In this document: piece by piece, positions 18,046-24,994 of the stretch
Numbering within the stretch: the first letter of the stretch is position 1
Layout: each line of letters opens with the position of its first letter
Assembly (NCBI RefSeq): GCF_001514125.1
Contig: NZ_KQ948559.1
Location: 232,542-296,541 of the forward strand
Direction: 5' to 3'
Origin: Streptomyces longwoodensis
GTDB lineage: Bacteria > Actinomycetota > Actinomycetes > Streptomycetales > Streptomycetaceae
DNA: 64,000 nucleotides
Notes under the pieces: model-generated
Databases searched by the model: none
The model's input: only the letters and a program-made list of their open reading frames with translations
Told to the model about the DNA's origin: nothing
Position numbers and translations under genes: made by a program

Positions 18046-20574
18046 TCAGCCCCGCAGGTCCACCAGCAGCGGGGGAGCGTGCTCGCCCGTCACGGTCGTC
18101 AGGGACAGCACCGCGTGCCCCGGCGGCACCTCGTGCGCCAGCTGCGACGCCGACCAGCGCTCCCGCTCGACCTGCCGCACGGTCACCGCGTCCGTGGTCA
18201 CCGCCCTGCCCGTCACGAGCTTGCGCAGGGCGTGGATGGCCCGGGTCATCGGCTGGTCGGCGAACACGGTGTGCTTCGCGACCTCCGTGGTCTCCACCCA
18301 CTCGGTGCCCCAGGCCTGAGCGAACCGGTTGCCGTCCCAGGTGGTGACCCCGCTGAACGCCATCCGGCAGCCGACGGCCCCGTACAGCGGCCCGTGCAGG
18401 GCCTCCGGGACGTCGCCGATCGTGCGCAGGGTGAGCAGCACGCCCGCGTTCTGCGAGCGCAGCCGCTGGACGCGGCGCACCGACTCCGGGGTGATCGCGC
18501 CCGTGGCGTCGTCCAGGACCAGACAGGCGAAGTGGGCGCGCCGCCCCTGGCGGACCACGGCGTGGAACTGCGCGAGGACCAGCCGGGTGAGCAGCCGCCC
18601 GGCCTCCTCGTGGCCCCGCTCCGGCAGGTCCACGCGGACCCGCAGCGGGTGGTGGGCCACGGCCCGCAGCGAGAAGGGCCGCTGGGCGCCGCCCCCGCCG
18701 AAGAAGTCCGCGAAGGCCGGCCGGTCCAGCAGCGCCAGCCGGTCGGCGAGCGCCCGGCCCGCGTCACCCGGCACGCCGGTCTGCCGCATCCGCGCCTCCA
18801 GCTCGCGGCGCATCACCTCGTGCCCGGCGAGCGCCTCGCGCAGCGCGGACACCGCCGCCGGCTCGCCCTCCAGCAGCTCGCGCAGCACGGGCAGGGTCGG
18901 GAAGCGGCCGTGCACCGCCCGGTACGGGCCGAGCAGCTGGGCGAGCGCGGTGGCCGCGCCCTGCGCCCCGACCGTGTCGAGGTCGCCGACCAGCGCCTCG
19001 GCGAGGATCGCGGCGGCCTCGTCCGGGTCGTCGGACTCGGCGTAGGGGTCCAGGTCGTACCCCGAGGCCGGGTCGCCGATCCGGACGACCACGTCGAAGG
19101 CGGCGTCGGAGCCGAGCCGGGCGCCGGGCGCGGAGACCGCGACCACGGCGCACGCCCCGGTGAGCGCCTGCAGGGCCAGCGCCTCGGTGACCGGCTCCAC
19201 GAGGGTGCGCGTCTTGCCGGACCCGGACGGCCCGACCGCGAGCAGCGAGGTGCCCAGCACCTCGGGCCCGAGGGCGGCGCCCGCGTCGTGGTACGGCAGC
19301 GGGGAGCGCTCGGCGGCCACCCAGCGGCCGATGCGCACCTGGTCCGCGAGCAGGTCGTGCCGGGCCGAGCGGCGGGGCAGGTCCCGGGCGCCGGAGGGGT
19401 GCGTCCAGGCGGCGCCGCCCTGGCGCAGCACGGTGTCCCGGAAGGCGGCCAGCCCGGCGTCGCGGCGGGCGGCGGCGAAGGCGACGTCGATCCGGGCGCA
19501 GTCGACGTCGTTCATCCGGCCGCCGGCCACCTCGGCGGTGAGCAGGTCGGCGGCCTCCTCCTGCCCGGCGTCGCGCAGCGCGGGCCACTGCGAGCGGGGG
19601 CGGGCGACCGGCCGCGGCGCGCTCGGCGCGGCGGCCGCCTTGCGGGCCGCGAGGCGCTCCTTGGCGTACGGCAGCCAGCCGCCGAGCCGGGCGAACGGCC
19701 ACAGCACGAGCAGCGTGATGACCGTGTACAGCGAGTCCGTGAACAGCGGTGACGCGAACAGTTCGTAGCTGCCGGAGACCAGTACGACGAGGGAGAACAG
19801 CGGGTCGACGACCGGCAGCGCGTTCCAGCCGACGCCGAACGCGTCCGGGAAGACGAAGCTCAGCGTGACCAGGGCGGCCAGCGCGGCGAGCAGCGCGCGG
19901 GCGGGCTGGGGGCGGCGGCCGACGAGGTGGCGCACGGTGTCGGGCCAGGAGCCCAGCCGGCCCATGGCGTACAGCAGCACCGCGAAGAACACGCCGTCGT
20001 AGACCACCCGGGCCTCGGCGCCGTCCATGGTCCTCGGCGAGGCGATGGTGCCGCCCCACCACCAGTCGTCCGGCGTGAACAGGCGCAGCACCGAGAACTG
20101 GTACGGCAGGCTGCCCCGCCGCCACAGCGACCACAGCACCAGCGCGGCGACCAGCGGCACCAGCATGCCGACGACCGTGACCGGCGCGAGCCGCTCCGGC
20201 GCGTCCGCGCCCTTCGGCAGCCGGTAGCCGTGGCGCCAGATGCCCGGGCGGGCCTCGGGGCGCGGGGCGTCCAGCCAGTCGGCGACCGCGGAGGGCGGGG
20301 CAGCGGCCGGGGGCGGGGGCGTGCCGGGCGCCCGTCCGGGCGGCGGCGGCACGGCGGGCGGGCCGGACCGACCGGCGGCGTACCCCGACGGCCCGGACTG
20401 CCCCGACGGCCCGGACTGCCCCGACGGCCCGGGCTGTCCCGGCGGGCCCGCGGGCGGTGCGGCCGGGGGCGGGGGCAGGTCGGGGCGGGTCGTGGGGGGT
20501 TCGGGGGGTGCCGTGGGGCGTGGCACGGGGTTCGCGTGCGTGCCGCGCGCGTCCTGTGTCCCGTCGCTGTTCAT
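18046..20574 (-). CDS. VirD4/TraD-like membrane ATPase, chromosomal
   Basis: ATG 20574 with AGGGGG 8 nt upstream gives 842 residues. Residues 1-110 are Pro/Gly/Ser-rich, including three SGQSGP-type repeats. They are followed by several transmembrane helices between about 135 and 290. A P-loop ATPase domain then follows with Walker A GPSGSGKT (Lys454) and a Walker B-like ACLVLDD. This architecture resembles type IV coupling proteins. No relaxase, type IV secretion genes or integrase are nearby, so it is probably a resident protein of unknown cargo rather than part of a conjugative element. Codon use matches the neighbours. Confidence 0.75.
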   Translation of the reverse strand: MNSDGTQDARGTHANPVPRPTAPPEPPTTRPDLPPPPAAPPAGPPGQPGPSGQSGPSGQSGPSGYAAGRSGPPAVPPPPGRAPGTPPPPAAAPPSAVADWLDAPRPEARPGIWRHGYRLPKGADAPERLAPVTVVGMLVPLVAALVLWSLWRRGSLPYQFSVLRLFTPDDWWWGGTIASPRTMDGAEARVVYDGVFFAVLLYAMGRLGSWPDTVRHLVGRRPQPARALLAALAALVTLSFVFPDAFGVGWNALPVVDPLFSLVVLVSGSYELFASPLFTDSLYTVITLLVLWPFARLGGWLPYAKERLAARKAAAAPSAPRPVARPRSQWPALRDAGQEEAADLLTAEVAGGRMNDVDCARIDVAFAAARRDAGLAAFRDTVLRQGGAAWTHPSGARDLPRRSARHDLLADQVRIGRWVAAERSPLPYHDAGAALGPEVLGTSLLAVGPSGSGKTRTLVEPVTEALALQALTGACAVVAVSAPGARLGSDAAFDVVVRIGDPASGYDLDPYAESDDPDEAAAILAEALVGDLDTVGAQGAATALAQLLGPYRAVHGRFPTLPVLRELLEGEPAAVSALREALAGHEVMRRELEARMRQTGVPGDAGRALADRLALLDRPAFADFFGGGGAQRPFSLRAVAHHPLRVRVDLPERGHEEAGRLLTRLVLAQFHAVVRQGRRAHFACLVLDDATGAITPESVRRVQRLRSQNAGVLLTLRTIGDVPEALHGPLYGAVGCRMAFSGVTTWDGNRFAQAWGTEWVETTEVAKHTVFADQPMTRAIHALRKLVTGRAVTTDAVTVRQVERERWSASQLAHEVPPGHAVLSLTTVTGEHAPPLLVDLRG

Positions 20575-20815
20575 CGCCGTTGCCCCCTGACCAGCCGTTC
20601 CGTCCACCGTCAGCGGTCAATCTAACGCCCCGGCAAGGGCAGTTCACCGTTTACGCGCCCGCAGCGCGCACCCGCCGCCCGTCCGGCCCCCCGCTCCCGC
20701 ACGTCACGGCCCCTGCTCCGCCGTGGCGCGGCCGGGGTCCCTCTATGTCCACCACGGACAAGCCGGGTCCGGGAAAACGCCCACATGGAGCATGCCCACC
20801 CCCGGGCGCCCGGCC

Positions 20816-20821
20816 TAGCCT
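20816..20821 (+). promoter_or_regulatory. Putative -10 element of gabT
   Basis: TAGCCT lies 46 bp before the gabT ATG. An ATGCCC hexamer 18 bp upstream could serve as a weak -35. Supported by pattern only. Confidence 0.3.
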
Positions 20822-20867
20822 GCGAGAAAAGAACACACGCATCCGCAAGACCCCCCAGGAGCCCCTC

Positions 20868-22202
20868 ATGACCGCCCTTCCGCAGGAGCGCCGCGTCGTC
20901 ACCGCCATTCCCGGCCCGAAGTCGCAGGAGCTGCAGGCCCGCCGCGTCGCCGCGGTCGCGCAGGGCGTGGGCTCCACGCTGCCGGTGTTCGTCACGCGCG
21001 CGGGCGGCGGCGTGATCGAGGACGTCGACGGCAACAGCCTGATCGACTTCGGCTCCGGCATCGCCGTGACCACCGTCGGCGCCTCCGCCGAGGCCGTGGT
21101 GCGCCGCGCGTCCGCGCAGCTCGCCGACTTCACCCACACCTGTTTCATGGTCACCCCCTACGAGGGCTACGTGGCCGTCGCCGAGGCGCTGGCCGAGCTC
21201 ACGCCGGGTGACCACGCGAAGAAGTCGGCCCTCTTCAACAGCGGTGCCGAGGCCGTCGAGAACGCCGTCAAGATCGCCCGTGCCCACACCAAGCGCCAGG
21301 CGGTCGTCGTCTTCGACCACGGCTACCACGGCCGCACCAACCTGACGATGGCGCTGACCGCGAAGAACATGCCGTACAAGAACGGCTTCGGCCCGTTCGC
21401 GCCCGAGGTCTACCGCGTCCCGGTCGCCTACGGCTACCGCTGGCCGACCGGCCCGGAGAACGCCGGCCCCGAGGCCGCCGCGCAGGCCATCGACCAGATC
21501 ACCAAGCAGGTCGGCGCGGACAACGTGGCCGCGATCATCATCGAGCCGGTGCTCGGCGAGGGCGGCTTCATCGAGCCCGCCAAGGGCTTCCTGCCCGCGA
21601 TCCGCCAGTTCGCCGCCGACAACGGCATCGTCTTCGTCGCCGACGAGATCCAGTCCGGCTTCTGCCGCACCGGCCAGTGGTTCGCCTGCGAGGACGAGGG
21701 CATCGTCCCGGACCTGATCACCACCGCCAAGGGCATCGCCGGCGGTCTCCCGCTAGCCGCCGTGACCGGCCGCGCCGAGATCATGGACGCCGCGCACGCG
21801 GGCGGCCTCGGCGGCACCTACGGCGGCAACCCGGTGGCCTGCGCCGGTGCGCTCGGCGCCATCGAGACGATGAAGGAGCTCGACCTCAACGCCCGGGCGA
21901 AGGAGATCGAGGCGGTCATGAAGGCCCGTCTCACCGCCATGGCCGAGAAGTTCGACGCCATCGGCGACGTCCGCGGCCGCGGCGCCATGATCGCCATCGA
22001 GCTGGTCAAGGACCGTGCCACCAAGGAGCCGAACGCCGAGGCGGCCGCCGCCCTCGCCAAGGCCTGCCACCAGGAGGGCCTGCTCGTCCTGACCTGCGGC
22101 ACCTACGGCAACGTGCTGCGCTTCCTGCCCCCGCTGGTCATCGGCGAGGACCTGCTGAACGAGGGCCTGGACATCATCGAGCAGGCGTTCACCCGCATCT
22201 GA
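20868..22202 (+). CDS. gabT: 4-aminobutyrate aminotransferase
   Basis: This 444-residue class III PLP aminotransferase transfers the amino group of GABA to 2-oxoglutarate, giving succinate semialdehyde and glutamate. Seen directly: the SGAEAVENAVKIARA cofactor-phosphate segment, the aspartate in FVADEIQSGFCRTG that contacts PLP, and the Schiff-base lysine in TTAKGIAGGLPLAAV (Lys288). AGGAG precedes ATG 20868 by 7 nt. It takes over where the polyamine genes end. A strong hairpin terminator follows the stop. Confidence 0.92.
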   Translation: MTALPQERRVVTAIPGPKSQELQARRVAAVAQGVGSTLPVFVTRAGGGVIEDVDGNSLIDFGSGIAVTTVGASAEAVVRRASAQLADFTHTCFMVTPYEGYVAVAEALAELTPGDHAKKSALFNSGAEAVENAVKIARAHTKRQAVVVFDHGYHGRTNLTMALTAKNMPYKNGFGPFAPEVYRVPVAYGYRWPTGPENAGPEAAAQAIDQITKQVGADNVAAIIIEPVLGEGGFIEPAKGFLPAIRQFAADNGIVFVADEIQSGFCRTGQWFACEDEGIVPDLITTAKGIAGGLPLAAVTGRAEIMDAAHAGGLGGTYGGNPVACAGALGAIETMKELDLNARAKEIEAVMKARLTAMAEKFDAIGDVRGRGAMIAIELVKDRATKEPNAEAAAALAKACHQEGLLVLTCGTYGNVLRFLPPLVIGEDLLNEGLDIIEQAFTRI

Positions 22203-22226
22203 CCGGACACCGTTCCGCGCGCATCT

Positions 22227-22258
22227 GAGAGGCCCGACGCACGTCTGTCGGGCCTCTC
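22227..22258 (+). terminator. Hairpin terminator after gabT
   Basis: A perfect 12-bp stem (GAGAGGCCCGAC with GTCGGGCCTCTC) closes an 8-nt loop, 24 bp after the gabT stop. No U-tract follows, as is usual in Streptomyces. Confidence 0.75.
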
Positions 22259-22321
22259 ACGTGCACGGACGGCAGGGCGTGTGAAGAAGGTGTGCGAGGT
22301 GGATGGGGGGACGCCGGGAAG

Positions 22322-22620
22322 CCTGTCGTCCGGCCGGGGCCTGCCGTAGGTTCGGTCCAGATGAGAGATACACCCGCTCACAGGGGACTGTGGGCGACAT
22401 CAGGCCGGGGCCTCCCCAGCTCCGGTCTGGCCGTGCCCTCGCGCACACCGGAGCCGTGAGGCTCCGCATCTCCACCGATCGGACGGTCGCACGCCCCACA
22501 CCCCCCGGGGTGCGCGACCACCCGGTCCGGACGGCCGCCCCGGAACCATCCCCCCCTGTTCCGGGGCGGCCGACCTCCTTCTCCACACGGACCAGGGAGC
22601 CCGGCATCGTCCGGGCTCCT
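22322..22620 (+). ncRNA. Candidate structured intergenic RNA
   Basis: The 442-bp gap between gabT and the PAP2 gene has no convincing coding frame. A possible promoter is CTGTCG (22322-22327), an 18-bp spacer and TAGGTT (22346-22351). Downstream come several hairpins: a 7-bp stem with a GTGA tetraloop (22449-22466), a GGTCGC/GCGACC stem (near 22485-22519), and a perfect 14-bp stem with an 11-nt loop (22533-22571). A final 9-bp stem (22596-22619) is followed by TTCCGTTCTCT, which looks like an intrinsic terminator 25 bp before the next ATG. This fits a free-standing small RNA or an attenuated leader. I do not recognise it as 6S, SRP, tmRNA, RNase P or a common riboswitch. Confidence 0.4.
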
Positions 22621-22628
22621 TCCGTTCT
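22596..22628 (+). terminator. Intrinsic terminator before PAP2 gene
   Basis: GGAGCCCGG pairs with CCGGGCTCC around a 6-nt loop and is followed by a T-rich stretch. It lies upstream of the PAP2 start, so it would end or attenuate a transcript from the intergenic region. Confidence 0.5.
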
Positions 22629-22644
22629 CTGACAGGCTGGACCC

Positions 22645-24897
22645 ATGTCCACCGCTCCGCCCCGGCAGGCCCGCCGCGTTCCCGGGCGCGTGCGGCCGCG
22701 GTTCCCGGCGCTGCTGTTCGCCCTGCCCGTGCTGGTCTTCGCGCTGCTCACCTGGCAGGTCCTGGCCGACGGGCCGCTGCTGCGGGCCGACGAGCGGGTC
22801 AGCCGGTGGCTGGTGCGGCCCGACCGGGCGGGGGAGCTGCTGTCCGACCTCGGCAACGTGCAGGTCGCCCTCCCCGTGCTGCTGGCCGTCGCCGGGTACG
22901 TGGCCCTGCGCGGCCGGGCGGCCGGCGTGGCGCGCTGGTGGCTGCCGCCCCTCGCGGCCCTGCTGTGCCTGGCGCTTGTGGGGCTCGTGGTGGTCCCCGT
23001 GAAGAACTGGACCGACCGGCCCGGGCCCCCCGTCAACCCCCCGGCCACCGGCTACTTCCCCTCCGGCCACACCGCGACCGCGCTCCTGGCGTACGGCGGC
23101 GCCGTGCTGGTCCTGCTGCCCTGGCTGCGCGGCGACCGGGCCCGCCGGGGGGCCGTCGCCGTGGGCGCGCTCCTCGTCCTCGGCGTGTCGTACGGGCTGG
23201 TCCGGCGGGGCTTCCACTGGCCGCTGGACGTCGTGGCGAGCTGGTGCCTGGGAGCGGTGCTGCTCGGCGCCCTGGGCGCGGTCGTGCACAGGGCGCACGC
23301 CGATCACGCCAAAGCGGCGCACCCCGCCCCCGCACTGCTACGCCCCGGACAAACGTCCCCGCCGGGTGCCGCGCCTACCGTGGACCCCGAACGCCACAGC
23401 ACATCCCCAACGCGGAAGGGCCGGGACTCGCACATGCCCCAGGAACCCGTCGTGGGCGCCGCCCACGCCTTCTGGCTCGCCGGCCGCCAGGCCACCGGCA
23501 CGGACACCTTCGAGGTCACCTCGCCGTGGGACGGGCGGACCGTCGCCACCGTCAGCGTGCCCACGGACGCCCAGACCGAGGAGGCCGTGGCCGCCGCGTA
23601 CGCCGTCCGCGAGGACTTCGCGGCGACCCCGGCCCACGTCCGGGCCGCCGCCCTGGACCACGTCAGCCGGCGGCTGGCGGAGCGCACCGAGGAGATCGCC
23701 CGGCTGATCTCCGCCGAGAACGGCAAGCCGATCAAGTGGGCCCGCGGTGAGGTCGGCCGCGCCGTCTCGGTGTTCCGCTTCGCCGCGGAGGAGGCCCGGC
23801 GCTTCAACGGCGGCGAGGCCCAGCGCCTGGACACCGACGCCGGCGGCCAGGGGCGCCTCGCGCTGACCCGCCGCTTCCCCAAGGGCGTCGTCCTCGGCAT
23901 CGCGCCGTTCAACTTCCCGCTGAACCTGTGCGCCCACAAGGTCGCCCCGGCCATCGCCGCCGGCGCCCCGATCATCCTCAAGCCGGCGCCGGCCACCCCG
24001 CTGTCCGGGCTGGTCCTGGGCGAGCTGCTGGCCGAGACCGACCTGCCGGCCGGCTCCTGGTCGATCCTGCCGGTCCCCAACGACCGCATGGCCGACCTGG
24101 TCCAGGACGAGCGCCTGCCGGTCATCTCCTTCACGGGCTCCGAGAAGGTCGGCTACGCGATCATGGATTCGGTGCCGCGCAAGCACTGCACCCTGGAGCT
24201 CGGCGGCAACGGCGCGGCCGTCGTCCTCGCCGACTGGGCGAGCGACGCCGACCTGGACTGGGCCGCGACCCGCATCGCGACCTTCTCCAACTACCAGGGC
24301 GGCCAGTCCTGCATCTCCGTGCAGCGCGTGATCGCCGACGCCGCCGTGTACGACCGGCTGCTGCCGCGCATCGTCGCCGCCGTCGAGGCCCAGGTCACCG
24401 GTGACCCCGCCGACGACGCCACCGACGTCGGCCCGCTGGTCAGCGTGGACGCCGCCCAGCGCGTGGAGTCCTGGGTGAACGAGGCCGTCGACGCCGGGGC
24501 CCAGCTGCTCACCGGCGGCAAGCGCGACGGCGCCTCCTACGCGCCGACCGTCCTCACCGACGTGCCGGCCGGCACGACCCTGTCCTGCGAGGAGGTCTTC
24601 GGACCGGTCCTCACCGTGCAGAAGGTCGACGGCGAGGCCGCGGCGTTCGCCGCCGTCAACGACTCCAAGTACGGCCTCCAGGCGGGCGTGTTCACCCATG
24701 ACGTCCAGGTCGCCTTCCGGGCCCACCGCGCCCTGGAGGTCGGCGGCGTGGTGATCGGTGACGTCCCGTCCTACCGCGCCGACCAGATGCCGTACGGCGG
24801 TGCCAAGCAGTCCGGCGTGGGCCGCGAGGGCGTGCGGTTCGCCATGGAGGACTACACCTACGAGCGCGTCCTGGTCCTGACCGGGCTCGCCCTGTAA
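22645..24897 (+). CDS. PAP2-family phosphatase reading in frame into aldehyde dehydrogenase
   Basis: A single 750-codon frame. Residues 1-215 are a PAP2/lipid phosphate phosphatase: several transmembrane helices, a first motif KNWTDRP (from Lys120), FPSGHT (His142) and RRGFHWPLD (His191, Asp195). After a Pro/Ala-rich stretch (about 220-262) the frame enters, without a stop, the complete aldehyde dehydrogenase described next. A membrane phosphatase fused to a soluble NAD enzyme is not a known architecture. Probably the phosphatase has lost its stop here, or the two products come from one frame through an internal start. The phosphatase would dephosphorylate lipid or polyprenyl phosphates on the outer face of the membrane. 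Confidence 0.6.
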   Translation: MSTAPPRQARRVPGRVRPRFPALLFALPVLVFALLTWQVLADGPLLRADERVSRWLVRPDRAGELLSDLGNVQVALPVLLAVAGYVALRGRAAGVARWWLPPLAALLCLALVGLVVVPVKNWTDRPGPPVNPPATGYFPSGHTATALLAYGGAVLVLLPWLRGDRARRGAVAVGALLVLGVSYGLVRRGFHWPLDVVASWCLGAVLLGALGAVVHRAHADHAKAAHPAPALLRPGQTSPPGAAPTVDPERHSTSPTRKGRDSHMPQEPVVGAAHAFWLAGRQATGTDTFEVTSPWDGRTVATVSVPTDAQTEEAVAAAYAVREDFAATPAHVRAAALDHVSRRLAERTEEIARLISAENGKPIKWARGEVGRAVSVFRFAAEEARRFNGGEAQRLDTDAGGQGRLALTRRFPKGVVLGIAPFNFPLNLCAHKVAPAIAAGAPIILKPAPATPLSGLVLGELLAETDLPAGSWSILPVPNDRMADLVQDERLPVISFTGSEKVGYAIMDSVPRKHCTLELGGNGAAVVLADWASDADLDWAATRIATFSNYQGGQSCISVQRVIADAAVYDRLLPRIVAAVEAQVTGDPADDATDVGPLVSVDAAQRVESWVNEAVDAGAQLLTGGKRDGASYAPTVLTDVPAGTTLSCEEVFGPVLTVQKVDGEAAAFAAVNDSKYGLQAGVFTHDVQVAFRAHRALEVGGVVIGDVPSYRADQMPYGGAKQSGVGREGVRFAMEDYTYERVLVLTGLAL
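23434..24897 (+). CDS. NAD(P)-dependent aldehyde dehydrogenase (internal start)
   Basis: From ATG 23434 the 487-residue product is a complete aldehyde dehydrogenase beginning MPQEPVVGAAHAFWLAGR. This looks like a natural N-terminus for the family. The cofactor motif IAPFNFPLNLCAHKVAPA, FTGSEKVG, the glutamate in LELGGNGA and the catalytic cysteine in GGQSCISVQR are all present. The ribosome site is poor: GGAAGGG lies 13-14 nt upstream. A TACCGT -10-like hexamer (23376-23381) could give it its own promoter. With gabT nearby, succinate semialdehyde or another aldehyde from amine catabolism is a likely substrate, but specificity is not shown by sequence. Confidence 0.8.
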   Translation: MPQEPVVGAAHAFWLAGRQATGTDTFEVTSPWDGRTVATVSVPTDAQTEEAVAAAYAVREDFAATPAHVRAAALDHVSRRLAERTEEIARLISAENGKPIKWARGEVGRAVSVFRFAAEEARRFNGGEAQRLDTDAGGQGRLALTRRFPKGVVLGIAPFNFPLNLCAHKVAPAIAAGAPIILKPAPATPLSGLVLGELLAETDLPAGSWSILPVPNDRMADLVQDERLPVISFTGSEKVGYAIMDSVPRKHCTLELGGNGAAVVLADWASDADLDWAATRIATFSNYQGGQSCISVQRVIADAAVYDRLLPRIVAAVEAQVTGDPADDATDVGPLVSVDAAQRVESWVNEAVDAGAQLLTGGKRDGASYAPTVLTDVPAGTTLSCEEVFGPVLTVQKVDGEAAAFAAVNDSKYGLQAGVFTHDVQVAFRAHRALEVGGVVIGDVPSYRADQMPYGGAKQSGVGREGVRFAMEDYTYERVLVLTGLAL

Positions 24898-24912
24898 CCA
24901 CCCCTCCCGGCC

Positions 24913-24949
24913 GACGGCCCGAGCCCGCTGTGCGGGGGCTCGGGCCGTC
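24913..24949. terminator. Strong terminator between convergent genes
   Basis: A 14-bp perfect stem (GACGGCCCGAGCCC with GGGCTCGGGCCGTC) with a 9-nt loop, 15 bp after the dehydrogenase stop. It also faces the 3' end of the leftward GH3 gene and could serve both. Confidence 0.8.
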
Positions 24950-24994
24950 GTCGTACGGGCACTCGGCCCCCGTCGACCCCGTCGCCCCCGTGGT

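Noticed and set aside
18046..20574. Coupling-protein-like ATPase considered as part of an integrative conjugative element
   Set aside because: No other conjugation, replication or integration genes within 18 kb on either side.
22322..22628. Intergenic RNA considered as c-di-AMP, cobalamin or T-box type riboswitch
   Set aside because: The conserved core sequences of these classes are not visible and the downstream gene does not fit.
22303..22632. Open frame of about 110 codons between gabT and the PAP2 gene
   Set aside because: No ribosome site, spans several strong hairpins, no similarity to a known protein.
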